From: Paenibacillus sp. FSL H8-0079
GTDB lineage: Bacteria; Bacillota; Bacilli; Paenibacillales; Paenibacillaceae
Direction of reading: 5' to 3'
Length of the DNA: 64,000 nucleotides
Assembly: GCF_037991315.1 (NCBI RefSeq)
Contig: NZ_CP150300.1
Span: 3,224,001 to 3,288,000 of the forward strand
Positions within the stretch are counted from its first letter, which is position 1. Each line of letters begins with the position of its first letter. The notes beneath the pieces were generated by a model, which did not search any database, had not been told where the DNA came from, and worked only from the letters and a program-made list of their open reading frames with translations. The position numbers were made by a program, and so were the translations under genes. Positions 43,196 through 52,360 of the stretch are shown piece by piece.

Positions 43196-44173
43196 ATGAC
43201 AACAATTAAAGACGTAGCTCAACTGGCTGGCGTATCTGTAGCCACCGTATCCAGGGTCATTAATGATAGAGGTTATGTTCATGCGGACACACGCAAGAAA
43301 GTGGAAGAAGCTGTGAAGGCGCTTAACTTTTCACCAAATGAAGTGGCCCGCTCATTATATAAGCGCAAGTCCAAACTGATTGGCCTGTTGTTGCCGGATA
43401 TTACCAACCCTTACTTCCCGCAGTTGGCTCGCGGTGTAGAGGACCGGATGCAAGAGCAGGATTACAGACTGATATTCGGAAATAGTGATGAGGATGAACG
43501 GAAGGAGCAGGATTACATCCAGACGTTTATCCAGAACAACGTGGTCGGTGTGATCTCTTCAACGAACTACCCTCATTCTTCAATATATGAAAAACTGAAG
43601 ATTCCTGTTGTGTTTCTGGACAGAACTTCACTTGATCGTCCATCCGTGTATGCGGATGGCAGGGAAGGTGGAAGACTAGCTGCAAGGGAGATCATTAACC
43701 GCGGCAGTCGCCGGATCACGGTTATGCAAGGACCGTCACAGATCAGACCTGCGCAGGATCGCTTCGAAGGAGCGATTGAAATCATCCGTGATGCAGGGCT
43801 AGACTATCACGTCATTCAGACGACCTCATTTTCGTTTAACGAGGCAGGGGTATGGGCTGAAGAGTTATTCAGGAAATATGCTGACACAGACGGAGTTATT
43901 GCCAGCAATGACATCGCAGCCATGGCGGTACTACATGAGGCATCACGAATCGGAAGGAAGGTTCCTGATGATGTACAAGTGATTGGTTTCGATGATATTC
44001 CGATGAGCAGCCTGTTATCGCCAGCATTATCCACCATTCGTCAGCCAGCATACGAAATGGGAAGAGAAGCGGCGGGATTACTTATCCAGCTTGTGGAACA
44101 AGCTGCAGTAGAGAACAAGAACATACAGTTGCCCGTCAGCTTCATCGAACGGGGCACAACGAGAAAGGTGTGA
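43196..44173 (+). CDS. rbsR: Ribose operon repressor
   Basis: LacI-family repressor, 325 aa. N-terminal HTH TTIKDVAQLAGVSVATVSRVIN, hinge helix ...PNEVARSLYKRKSKLIG, and a periplasmic-binding-protein-like sugar domain. First gene of rbsRKDACB, as in Bacillus. Autoregulation through the palindrome 18 bp upstream. GAGGAGAG lies about 7 bp before the ATG. Confidence 0.95.
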   Translation: MTTIKDVAQLAGVSVATVSRVINDRGYVHADTRKKVEEAVKALNFSPNEVARSLYKRKSKLIGLLLPDITNPYFPQLARGVEDRMQEQDYRLIFGNSDEDERKEQDYIQTFIQNNVVGVISSTNYPHSSIYEKLKIPVVFLDRTSLDRPSVYADGREGGRLAAREIINRGSRRITVMQGPSQIRPAQDRFEGAIEIIRDAGLDYHVIQTTSFSFNEAGVWAEELFRKYADTDGVIASNDIAAMAVLHEASRIGRKVPDDVQVIGFDDIPMSSLLSPALSTIRQPAYEMGREAAGLLIQLVEQAAVENKNIQLPVSFIERGTTRKV

Positions 44174-44177
44174 TCAG

Positions 44178-45056
44178 ATGGCTAAAATATGCGTAATTGG
44201 AAGCAGTTCGATGGATCTGGTTGTTACTTCTGCAAGACGGCCGGGAGCGGGTGAAACCGTTCTTGGCGATAGCTTCAAAACAGTTCCTGGTGGCAAAGGA
44301 GCCAATCAGGCTGTTGCCGCTGCACGACTGGGTGCCGAGGTTGCGATGATCGGGCGGGTAGGCGACGATGCTTTTGGCAAAGATATTGTAGAGAACTTTA
44401 GAGCAAATGCTGTAAATACGCAAAATGTGAAACCGGTTACACATTTAGAAAGCGGAACGGCTCATATCATTCTGGCTGAAGGTGATAATAGTATCGTAGT
44501 GGTTGAAGCGGCAAATCGCGAAGTCACTCCTGCATATGTCGATGAAGCGGCTGAAGTAATCCGCGGGGCAGATATCGTATTAATTCAGCAGGAAATTCCG
44601 GAGGAAACGGTTGTGCATGTGAGTACATTGTGTGCAGAATTCGGAACACCTCTACTGCTTAATCCGGCTCCGGCGAGAACGTTGCCGCAAGAAGTGATCG
44701 ACAACGCCGCATATATCACGCCGAACGAGCATGAAGCCGAAATTTTGTTTCAGGGCATGAGTCCGGCACAGGCATTGCGTCAATATCCGAACAAGTTATT
44801 TATTACGGAGGGCAGTAAAGGTGTACGTTACTTCGATGGTACAGAAGAAATTCTAGTCCCAACTTATAAAGTGGAGGCTGTCGATACTACTGGGGCAGGG
44901 GATACGTTCAACGCCGCATTTGCAGTTGCTTTGGCTGAAGGCAAACCGTTGCAAGAGAGCATACGCTTCGCCAATCGGGCTGCATCGTTGTCCGTCACCA
45001 AGTTCGGAGCGCAGGGCGGTATGCCGACGCGTGATGAAGTAGAGGAGAGCTTGTAA
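44178..45056 (+). CDS. rbsK: Ribokinase
   Basis: PfkB-family kinase, 292 aa; phosphorylates D-ribose to ribose 5-phosphate with ATP. N-terminal substrate motif [17 protein letters not shown]-terminal anion-hole and catalytic base motif [13 protein letters not shown]. Four bases after rbsR, and its stop overlaps the rbsD start. Confidence 0.96.
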   Translation: MAKICVIGSSSMDLVVTSARRPGAGETVLGDSFKTVPGGKGANQAVAAARLGAEVAMIGRVGDDAFGKDIVENFRANAVNTQNVKPVTHLESGTAHIILAEGDNSIVVVEAANREVTPAYVDEAAEVIRGADIVLIQQEIPEETVVHVSTLCAEFGTPLLLNPAPARTLPQEVIDNAAYITPNEHEAEILFQGMSPAQALRQYPNKLFITEGSKGVRYFDGTEEILVPTYKVEAVDTTGAGDTFNAAFAVALAEGKPLQESIRFANRAASLSVTKFGAQGGMPTRDEVEESL

Positions 45057-45457
45057 TGAAAAGAAATGGCATACTGAATAGTCACATTTCCAAGATTCTG
45101 TCTGATCTGGGTCACACAGACATGATTGCGATTGCAGATGCGGGTCTACCCGTACCAGAAGGGGTGCTCAAAATCGATCTGGCCCTCAAACTGGGAACAC
45201 CGAGTTTTCGGGAAGTAGTGGAAGTGATCGCAGAAGATATGGTCATTGAGAAAGTCATTGTGGCCGAAGAGATTCAAGAAGGTAATCCCGTAGCCATGCA
45301 ATTCATCACGGAGAAATTCGGGGTAGAAGCAATCGATGCTTCCGTCAGCCACGAACAATTCAAAGCGTTAACCCGGCAGGTGAAGGCGGTCATCCGCACA
45401 GGTGAAGCCACACCTTATGCCAATTGCATTTTACAATCGGGAGTCCATTTCGGTTAA
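45056..45457 (+). CDS. rbsD: D-ribose pyranase
   Basis: 133 aa; interconverts pyranose and furanose forms of ribose so that ribokinase can use it. The family start [22 protein letters not shown] carries the catalytic His in LGHTD, and ADAGLPVP follows. The ATG overlaps the last base of the rbsK stop. Confidence 0.96.
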   Translation: MKRNGILNSHISKILSDLGHTDMIAIADAGLPVPEGVLKIDLALKLGTPSFREVVEVIAEDMVIEKVIVAEEIQEGNPVAMQFITEKFGVEAIDASVSHEQFKALTRQVKAVIRTGEATPYANCILQSGVHFG

Positions 45458-45471
45458 AAGGAGGTTGCGTA

Positions 45472-46953
45472 ATGCACATTCAGATGCAAGACATTCATAA
45501 AGCGTTCGGCACCAATCAGGTGCTGAGCGGAGTGGATTTTGAACTAAAAGATGGTGAAGTTCATGCCCTGATGGGGGAGAATGGAGCCGGCAAATCTACA
45601 CTGATGAACATTCTGATTGGTCTTCATCAGCGTGATCAGGGAACCATCAGCATAGACGGAGAAGAAAACTATTTTGCAAGTCCGAAGGAAGCCGAGAAAC
45701 TGGGTATCACATTCATACATCAGGAGCTGAATGTATGGCCTGAAATGACGGTGCTGGATAATCTCTTCATCGGTAAGGAACTGACATCATCGTTCGGATT
45801 GCTCAATACAAGACAAATGAAAGCGCTTGCCAAAGAACAGTTCGCCAAGCTTTCCGTAGACATACCGCTGGAACGTCCTGCGGGAGAGTGCTCCGTCGGA
45901 CAACAACAGATGATCGAGATCGCCAAAGCACTAATGACAGATGCCAAGGTCATCATTATGGACGAGCCAACAGCAGCACTTACGGAGCGTGAGATACAGA
46001 AGCTCTTCGGTGTAATCAGCTCGCTGAAGAAGGATGGCGTATCCATCGTGTATATTTCTCACCGAATGGAGGAGATATTCACGATCTGTGACCGGATTAC
46101 AATTATGCGTGACGGAAGAACAGTAGATACGCAGGCTATTCCACAGACAAGCTTTGATGAAGTGGTTCGGAAAATGGTAGGTCGGGAACTTACGGAGCGT
46201 TATCCTGCCCGGAAACCTTCGTATGGTGAAGTCGTTTTGGAAGTAAGGAATGCAAGCAGCAAAGGCTTGTTCGAGAATATCAACTTCACTGTGAGAGCGG
46301 GGGAAATCCTCGGTTTCTCAGGACTCATGGGTTCTGGACGGACAGAGATCATGAGAACCATCTTTGGTTTGGATACGTTGGATAGTGGTGAAATCTTCAT
46401 CCGCGGCAAAAAAGCGAACATTCGTAAACCGGCCGATGCTGTGAAACATGGAATTGGGTTCATTACAGAAGACCGCAAGGATGAGGGGCTGGTATTAGAC
46501 TTCTCTATTCGCGAGAATATGGCGTTGCCAAATCTGTTCAGTTTCTCAAGCAAAGGTTTTATCTCAACTTCGAAAGAACAAGACTTCGTAGATACATTGA
46601 TCAAACGTCTACAGATCAAAACGCAGTCCTCCGAGACGGCGGCAAGGAATCTATCCGGGGGTAACCAGCAGAAGGTGGTTATCGCGAAATGGGTTGGGAT
46701 CGGACCAAGCGTACTTATCCTGGATGAACCCACACGCGGAGTGGATGTCGGAGCGAAGCGCGAAATCTATGAATTGATGAATGAACTGACAGACCGCGGC
46801 GTTGCAATCATCATGGTATCGTCAGAGCTGCCTGAAGTGCTTGGTATGAGTGACCGGATCGCGGTTGTGCATGAGGGACACATCAGTGGTGAGGTTGCAA
46901 GGGAAGTAGCAACGCAAGAACACATTATGACATTGGCCACAGGGGGACAGTGA
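45472..46953 (+). CDS. rbsA: Ribose ABC importer ATPase
   Basis: 493 aa with two ATPase domains, as usual for monosaccharide importers. Domain 1: Walker [10 protein letters not shown], signature SVGQQQM, Walker [11 protein letters not shown]. Domain 2: degenerate Walker A-like GLMGSGRTE and signature LSGGNQQKV, typical of RbsA. The ATG at 45472 has AAAAGGAGG 8 bp upstream; the frame is open earlier only because it overlaps rbsD. Confidence 0.96.
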   Translation: MHIQMQDIHKAFGTNQVLSGVDFELKDGEVHALMGENGAGKSTLMNILIGLHQRDQGTISIDGEENYFASPKEAEKLGITFIHQELNVWPEMTVLDNLFIGKELTSSFGLLNTRQMKALAKEQFAKLSVDIPLERPAGECSVGQQQMIEIAKALMTDAKVIIMDEPTAALTEREIQKLFGVISSLKKDGVSIVYISHRMEEIFTICDRITIMRDGRTVDTQAIPQTSFDEVVRKMVGRELTERYPARKPSYGEVVLEVRNASSKGLFENINFTVRAGEILGFSGLMGSGRTEIMRTIFGLDTLDSGEIFIRGKKANIRKPADAVKHGIGFITEDRKDEGLVLDFSIRENMALPNLFSFSSKGFISTSKEQDFVDTLIKRLQIKTQSSETAARNLSGGNQQKVVIAKWVGIGPSVLILDEPTRGVDVGAKREIYELMNELTDRGVAIIMVSSELPEVLGMSDRIAVVHEGHISGEVAREVATQEHIMTLATGGQ

Positions 46954-46954
46954 T

Positions 46955-47926
46955 ATGACAACAATGCAGGAAAACAAAACGGCCAAAAGCGGCTTCCGTT
47001 TCTCAAATGTTATACAAAAATTGGGGCCGCTGCTCGGCTTAATCATTCTTATTCTCATCGTATCGGTGATGAATCCAAGTTTCTTGGAACCGCTTAATAT
47101 TTTGAATTTATTGCGTCAAGTCTCGATTAATGCGCTGATTGCTTTCGGTATGACATTTGTTATTCTGACGGGCGGAATCGATCTGTCGGTCGGCTCGATT
47201 CTGGCTTTATCCAGTGCTTTTGTTGCGAATATGATGTTGTCTGGCTTGGATCCGATCTTGTCGATCATTATCGGTGTAGCGCTTGGTGGTGTCATGGGTA
47301 TGGTGAATGGACTGATGATTACCAAAGGCAGAATGGCTCCATTTATCGCTACATTGGCAACCATGACGATATTCAGAGGATTGACGTTGGTGTACACGAA
47401 TGGTAATCCAATTACAGGACTCGGGGATAACTTGTTGTTCCAACTGTTTGGCCGCGGTTACCTGCTGGGCATTCCGGTACCTGCAATTACGATGCTGATT
47501 ACCTTCATGATTCTGTGGATTGTTTTGCATAAAACTGCTTTTGGCCGCAAAACGTACGCTATTGGTGGTAATGAAAAAGCTTCCATTATCTCGGGGATCA
47601 AAGTCAATCGCGTAAAAATTATGATCTATTCCCTGACAGGTATGCTCGCTGCTTTGGCAGGTGCAATTCTGACATCGCGCTTGAACTCAGCACAACCAAC
47701 AGCAGGTACATCCTATGAGCTGGATGCAATCGCAGCCGTTGTATTGGGTGGTACAAGTCTTGCTGGAGGACGCGGACGCATCGTTGGTACACTGATCGGT
47801 GTTCTGATTATCGGCGTGTTGAATAATGGATTGAACTTGCTTGAAGTAAACTCATTTTATCAAATGGTTGTAAAAGGCATCGTCATTGCCATTGCCGTCC
47901 TACTGGACCGCAAGAAAACAGCATAA
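46955..47926 (+). CDS. rbsC: Ribose ABC importer permease
   Basis: 323 aa, BPD_transp_2 family with eight to ten TM helices. Typical LTGGIDLSVGSILALSSA and AIGGNEKAS...SGI segments, and VVLGGTSLAGGRG near the C terminus. Begins one base after the rbsA stop. Confidence 0.96.
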   Translation: MTTMQENKTAKSGFRFSNVIQKLGPLLGLIILILIVSVMNPSFLEPLNILNLLRQVSINALIAFGMTFVILTGGIDLSVGSILALSSAFVANMMLSGLDPILSIIIGVALGGVMGMVNGLMITKGRMAPFIATLATMTIFRGLTLVYTNGNPITGLGDNLLFQLFGRGYLLGIPVPAITMLITFMILWIVLHKTAFGRKTYAIGGNEKASIISGIKVNRVKIMIYSLTGMLAALAGAILTSRLNSAQPTAGTSYELDAIAAVVLGGTSLAGGRGRIVGTLIGVLIIGVLNNGLNLLEVNSFYQMVVKGIVIAIAVLLDRKKTA

Positions 47927-47940
47927 GGAGAGAAGCGAAT

Positions 47941-48873
47941 ATGAAAAAGTGGACTTTAACACTCGTAAGTATGCTGATGATCATCGTTCTGGCCGGGTGC
48001 TCTCTGGAGCCACCGGAATGGGCGAAACCTAACCCTAACAAAAGTAACGGACAGAAGAAAATAGGTTTGTCGATATCTACGTTAAACAATCCATTCTTTG
48101 TATCACTGAAGGACGGGGTCATGGCTGAAGCCAAAAAACAGGGAATACAGGTCATCGTGGTTGATGCACAGAATGATTCGGCCAAACAAACCAATGACGT
48201 GGATGATCTCATTCAGCAAGGCGTTAGTGCACTTCTGATTAACCCTGCGGACTCTGCAGCAATCTCCACAGCGGTTCAATCGGCCAATAGTGTGGGCATT
48301 CCCGTGATCACGCTGGATCGCTCCGCAGATAAAGGCGAAGTGGCGGCACTAGTAGCATCGGATAACGTAAAAGGCGGACGCATGGCAGCTGAATACTTTG
48401 TGGAACAACTGGGTGAGGGAGCAAAAGTTATTGAACTGGAGGGTGTGCCGGGCGCTTCTGCAACAAGAGAACGGGGTAAAGGCTTCCACGAAGTGGCTGA
48501 CAAGCAACTCGATGTAGTTTCCAAGCAATCTGCGGATTTCGATCGGTCCAAAGGATTGAATGTCATGGAGAACCTGCTTCAAGGTAATCCTGACGTGCAA
48601 GCGGTATTTGCCCATAATGATGAGATGGCGCTTGGTGCAATTGAAGCCATCCAAAGCTCGGGTAAAGACATTCCGGTCATCGGATTCGATGGTAATGATG
48701 ATGCAATCAAATCCATTCAGGATGGGAAATTGACGGCAACAGTCGCTCAGCAGCCTATACTGATTGGCCAACTGGCGCTGCAAGCAGCTCTGGATGTGCT
48801 CAGTGGCAAGCAGGTGGAGTCTTCGATTCCCGCTGAATTGAAGCTGGTAACGAAGGAAAATGTGAATGAGTAA
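47941..48873 (+). CDS. rbsB: Ribose-binding lipoprotein
   Basis: 310 aa. Lipoprotein signal MKKWTLTLVSMLMIIVLAGC with lipobox LAGC. Periplasmic-binding fold: IGLSISTLNNPFFVSLKDG, and AHNDEMALGAIEAIQSSGKDIPVIGFDGNDDA. Delivers ribose to RbsAC. Last gene of the operon, followed by a terminator. Confidence 0.96.
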   Translation: MKKWTLTLVSMLMIIVLAGCSLEPPEWAKPNPNKSNGQKKIGLSISTLNNPFFVSLKDGVMAEAKKQGIQVIVVDAQNDSAKQTNDVDDLIQQGVSALLINPADSAAISTAVQSANSVGIPVITLDRSADKGEVAALVASDNVKGGRMAAEYFVEQLGEGAKVIELEGVPGASATRERGKGFHEVADKQLDVVSKQSADFDRSKGLNVMENLLQGNPDVQAVFAHNDEMALGAIEAIQSSGKDIPVIGFDGNDDAIKSIQDGKLTATVAQQPILIGQLALQAALDVLSGKQVESSIPAELKLVTKENVNE

Positions 48874-48924
48874 ATCATCATAAAACATGTTTCTCTGTTT
48901 GAGACATGAACATAGGATTAAACC

Positions 48925-48949
48925 AAGCCGCTAATTTTAGCGGCTTTTT
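48925..48949 (+). terminator. Intrinsic terminator after the ribose operon
   Basis: AAGCCGCTA/TAGCGGCTT stem with a 4-nt ATTT loop and five T; the recurring terminator core again. Confidence 0.93.
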
Positions 48950-49204
48950 CACATTTTGGAAGTATGCGGGCAGCACATTAAACAGATTATTGGCTTTTAG
49001 AGCACACAAATGGTAACCCAATTTCCATCAAAGTCTTTTTTATAGTTTTGGATTGCTCCAAAATAGTGTTTTTGGATATGTATAACCAATCCAACTGTTG
49101 ATACACTAGCATGATATTCCACATAGTCTCAGTCTTCACAATACATAAGGAGGAGCTAATCTTATTGATTCATTCCTGTTCGAAATAGAAAGAAGGTGGC
49201 TGAC
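48950..49204. other. Gene-free leader before the PLP-homeostasis gene
   Basis: No gene seen. It contains TTGGATTG (49048-49055) and its inverted copy CAATCCAA (49087-49094), with a third TTGGAT at 49072, around a TATGTATAA that could be a -10. A strong isolated AAGGAGGAG (49147-49155) is followed after 9 bases by a TTG that opens only a seven-codon frame, upstream of the real start at 49205. Confidence 0.5.
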
Positions 49205-49948
49205 ATGAAACATCTAGTAGAAGAAAATCTTCAAGCTGTAAGACAGCAAATGGCACTGGCCTGCCAGGCTTCAGGTCGCAACATAGAGGACATCAAGTTG
49301 TTGCTCGCGACCAAAACGGTACCGCTTGAGAAATTACAAATAGCTATTCAAGCAGGTGAGGTCCTGTTTGGAGAAAACAAAGCTCAAGAACTCCGAGACA
49401 AATTCCCACTCATGGAACAAAGCAAGCAGGTGGAATGGCATTTTATCGGACATCTGCAAACAAATAAAGTAAAGGACGTTGTTAAATATGTGACTCTCAT
49501 CCATTCCGTAGATCGTCTGAAACTGGGTCAAGCGTTACATCATCAACTAGTCAAAGAGAACAAGAGCTTAGACATTCTTGTGCAAATTAATACGTCCTAC
49601 GAAGAAAGTAAATTTGGTGCCTCTCCAGAAACAGCCGTTGAGCTTGTAGAACAGTTGTCCCAATTCGAGACGTTGAATGTGAAAGGGTTAATGACCATTG
49701 GAAAACTGAATGCAACAAATGAAGAAACACGACATTGCTTTCGATTGTTAAACCGTATTCACAATCAGATCAAAGAGAAAAACATCCCACGTGTTGAAAT
49801 GGATATTCTATCGATGGGTATGTCTGGTGACTTCCAAGTTGCTATTGAAGAGGGCGCTACAATAATCCGTGTAGGAACAAGTGTATTTGGTCCACGGTAT
49901 TTACCGGACGAGTATTACTGGAATGAAAACACACGCATCGATGATTGA
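49205..49948 (+). CDS. YggS-family pyridoxal phosphate homeostasis protein (PLPBP)
   Basis: 247 aa, alanine-racemase-like barrel that carries PLP without known enzyme activity and balances B6 vitamers. The PLP lysine is K37 in LLLATKTVP. FGENKAQELRDK, WHFIGHLQTNKVK and LSMGMSGDFQVAIEEGATIIRVGTSVFG are the family signatures. The usual copy in Firmicutes lies in the division cluster (ylmE); this one stands next to a BenE transporter and a glyA remnant, so it may be a second, specialised copy. ATG start with GAAGGTGG 5 bp upstream. Confidence 0.93.
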   Translation: MKHLVEENLQAVRQQMALACQASGRNIEDIKLLLATKTVPLEKLQIAIQAGEVLFGENKAQELRDKFPLMEQSKQVEWHFIGHLQTNKVKDVVKYVTLIHSVDRLKLGQALHHQLVKENKSLDILVQINTSYEESKFGASPETAVELVEQLSQFETLNVKGLMTIGKLNATNEETRHCFRLLNRIHNQIKEKNIPRVEMDILSMGMSGDFQVAIEEGATIIRVGTSVFGPRYLPDEYYWNENTRIDD

Positions 49949-49967
49949 GTGAGAGGTAGTGTTAAAT

Positions 49968-51173
49968 ATGAAGACAGCATCCCCTTCGTTACGTGGTCAC
50001 GATCTGATATCACCGGTGATCGCCGCTTTAATATCCGTAATTGTTAATTACGGGGGTACATTTATTCTTGTGTTTCAAGCTGCAAAAGTGGCTGGTTTAA
50101 GCCCGGAAATGACCGCTTCCTGGATTTGGTCCATCTCGATTGGGGTAGGCGTAACGGGAATTTGGCTCAGTTATCGATATAAGGAACCGATTATTACAGC
50201 CTGGTCTACACCGGGTGTGGCGTTTCTCGTTTCAGCATTAGCGGTAACCCCTTATCCAGAAGCTATTGGCGCTTACATGATTTCAGCAGTCGGATTTATT
50301 ATTTTAGGTTTGTCAGGCATGTTTGAACGTTTCGTTCGACTTATTCCCCCAGGCATCGCTTCCGGATTGTTAGCCGGTATTTTACTACAGTTTGGTATTT
50401 CGGCCTTTGGAGGGGCGAAGGTAGATCCTTTGCTTGTGATTGTACTGTTTGCAGGCTATATCGTGCTAAGAAGGTTTACTTCCCGTTACGCCATTGTTGG
50501 CATATTGGCAATCGGTTTGATTTATTTGATATGCATGGGGAAAACAGACTTCAGTACAATCCAATTGACTGTAGCATCGCCTGTATTTGTTGTTCCAGCA
50601 TTTTCGTTAAATGCTTTACTTGGCGTTGCGCTACCGCTGTTCATTATTACCTTGACAGGGCAGTATATGCCCGGAATGCTTGTTCTGCGTAATGATGGAT
50701 TCAAGACAAGTGCCAATCCTATTTTAGCTGTAACAGGTTTGGGTTCGCTTCTTGCAGCCCCATTCGGATCACATGCTTTTAATGTGGCAGCTATTACAGC
50801 AGCGATTTGTACAGGAAAGGATGCACATGAGGATTCAACCAAACGTTATATTGCAGGTATTGCTTGTGGTGTTTTTTATATTTTTGTCGGCATTTTTGGC
50901 GTAACTTTGGCTGCTCTGTTTTTGATTCTTCCTGCTACCTTTATTGCAACATTAGCGGGATTAGCCTTACTTGGAACGATCGGTGGCAGTCTTGCCAATG
51001 CATTAACGGACCCTAAGGGACGTGAAACTGCATTGATTACGTTTTTGGCGACAGCAGCGAATGTGACTTTGCTTGGTGTGGGTGGTGCATTTTGGGGACT
51101 GTTTGCAGGAATGATGGCACATCTACTGATGAATAGTAAATTTCCAAAAATACAATTTGGATCGAATAGATAA
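49968..51173 (+). CDS. BenE-family membrane transporter
   Basis: 401 aa, about 12 TM helices, benzoate/H+ symporter (BenE) family, related to NCS2 purine permeases. TAWSTPGVAFLVSALAVTPYPEAIGAYMISA and FGSHAFNVAAITAAICTG are the conserved blocks. It starts 20 bp after the PLPBP gene, so they are co-transcribed. Benzoate is only the founding substrate; linkage with a PLP protein makes a B6 vitamer or amino acid possible, which is inference. Confidence 0.9.
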   Translation: MKTASPSLRGHDLISPVIAALISVIVNYGGTFILVFQAAKVAGLSPEMTASWIWSISIGVGVTGIWLSYRYKEPIITAWSTPGVAFLVSALAVTPYPEAIGAYMISAVGFIILGLSGMFERFVRLIPPGIASGLLAGILLQFGISAFGGAKVDPLLVIVLFAGYIVLRRFTSRYAIVGILAIGLIYLICMGKTDFSTIQLTVASPVFVVPAFSLNALLGVALPLFIITLTGQYMPGMLVLRNDGFKTSANPILAVTGLGSLLAAPFGSHAFNVAAITAAICTGKDAHEDSTKRYIAGIACGVFYIFVGIFGVTLAALFLILPATFIATLAGLALLGTIGGSLANALTDPKGRETALITFLATAANVTLLGVGGAFWGLFAGMMAHLLMNSKFPKIQFGSNR

Positions 51174-51197
51174 CCGTAATATAGAGAGGAAGCCCAA

Positions 51198-51560
51198 GGT
51201 GATTATCTAACACACGGAAGTCTCGTTAATTTTTCATTGAAGGTGTTCTGAGTAACGCCAACGCATTGGCAGAAACTTTAATGAATGAAGGACTCACCCT
51301 TGTATCGGGAGGAACAGATAATCATAAGCGAATAAAATGCAATCCCTCACGATACGGCAAGTCCTTTGGTTACGAGCGGTATTCGTTTTGGAACTCCGGC
51401 TATGACGTCCAGAGGACTTGGAACCAGGGAAATGAAAGAAATTGCTCAGCTGATAGGGCTTGCTTTTAAAAATCCAAAGAACTCGGATGTGAAAAATCAA
51501 ATATTAGGTAGTGTCCGTGAAATCACTTCGCAATTTCCTCTATATGAAGGACTTAAATAG
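51198..51560 (+). pseudogene. glyA: Decayed serine hydroxymethyltransferase (glyA) remnant
   Basis: Three collinear pieces of SHMT in two reading frames. Piece 1 (51198-51239): GDYLTHGSLVNFSL, matching the LTHGSPVNFSG block near residue 120-130 of SHMT. Piece 2 (51242-51324): VLSNANALAETLMNEGL, then TLVSGGTDNH, matching the block near 310-335. Piece 3 (51336-51560): NAIPHDTASPLVTSGIRFGT, then PAMTSRGLGTREMKEIAQLI to the natural C terminus LYEGLK and a stop. About 175 codons are missing between pieces 1 and 2 and about 20 between 2 and 3. The PLP lysine block is lost, so it cannot be active. Confidence 0.88.
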
Positions 51561-51580
51561 CTCAACAGCAGACACAAATA

Positions 51581-51620
51581 GAGCCTGTAATTGTTCCTAA
51601 TGGATAACAATTGCAGGCTC
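51581..51620. other. Long hairpin after the glyA remnant
   Basis: 15-base arms GAGCCTGTAATTGTT/AACAATTGCAGGCTC (one T.G) with a 10-nt loop. No T-run on either side, so it is a poor intrinsic terminator; possibly the decayed terminator of the former glyA gene. Confidence 0.5.
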
Positions 51621-51694
51621 GTAATTTGCGTGTTTATATTGAAACTTACTTTTTTGAACGAAGAGATATACTAAATTGAGATATAGGAGACGCC

Positions 51695-52315
51695 CTAGTA
51701 GGCTATACCTACACGAGACTGTACATACTCATCAGACATTAATTGCTGATAAGCAAACTCCGCAGTATCGATTACAGATATAGAAGTTCCACCGTCAGGC
51801 AAATAGTCGCGCTCAACCCGGTACTTACCGAGAGATTCTCCATCAAATAAGTAGGTAGGACACACGATGGTCCATTCTAACTCTGAAGCTTTGAGAATGT
51901 TGTACATTTCCAGATGCTCTTCAGCTGCTCGCGTGGACTTACGTTTGGATTCAGGGGATTGAAAACGAAGCAAGCCAGGATCCGTTCGACTTTCCAATAT
52001 TCCTGCGGTACCAATGGTAATGATTCTTTTGATACGCTCCTGAGCCATAACCTCAACAATATGTCCCATGGATTGCGTTAATGTAGTCGTTCCATCGGTA
52101 CTTAAGGAACTAACAATGAGATCCACACCCTGTATAGCGTGATGAATATCCTCTTTGACTAAAGCGTTTCCTTGATGCAGAACGAAATTGTCATCGTTGA
52201 TTTGTACCTTTTCCGGGCTTCTAACCAGTGCAGTTACATGATGATTGGAACGTAGGGCATTAGAGACGAAATGACTTCCAACCCGTCCGGTGGCTCCTAA
52301 CACTAAAATTTTCAT
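51695..52315 (-). CDS. NAD(P)-binding protein, NmrA/SDR-a5-like
   Basis: 206 aa. N-terminal Rossmann motif LGATGRVGSHFV (residues 6-17); GVDLIVSSLSTDG, IITIGTAGIL and WTIVCPTYLFDGE follow the YwnB/BVR-B-like atypical SDR pattern. The start is uncertain (ATG 52315 or 52327). It lies 46 bp downstream of the MocR gene on the same strand and may be in its operon. Likely a flavin or quinone-type reductase; substrate unknown. Confidence 0.88.
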   Translation of the reverse strand: MKILVLGATGRVGSHFVSNALRSNHHVTALVRSPEKVQINDDNFVLHQGNALVKEDIHHAIQGVDLIVSSLSTDGTTTLTQSMGHIVEVMAQERIKRIITIGTAGILESRTDPGLLRFQSPESKRKSTRAAEEHLEMYNILKASELEWTIVCPTYLFDGESLGKYRVERDYLPDGGTSISVIDTAEFAYQQLMSDEYVQSRVGIAY

Positions 52316-52360
52316 TACAAAAAACATCCTTTCGAATCCGATTGCAGAGCATGTTCTCCA

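Noticed and set aside
51602..51612. GGATAACAATT resembling the lac operator
   Set aside because: It is part of a long hairpin next to the glyA remnant, with no LacI-type gene nearby; coincidence.
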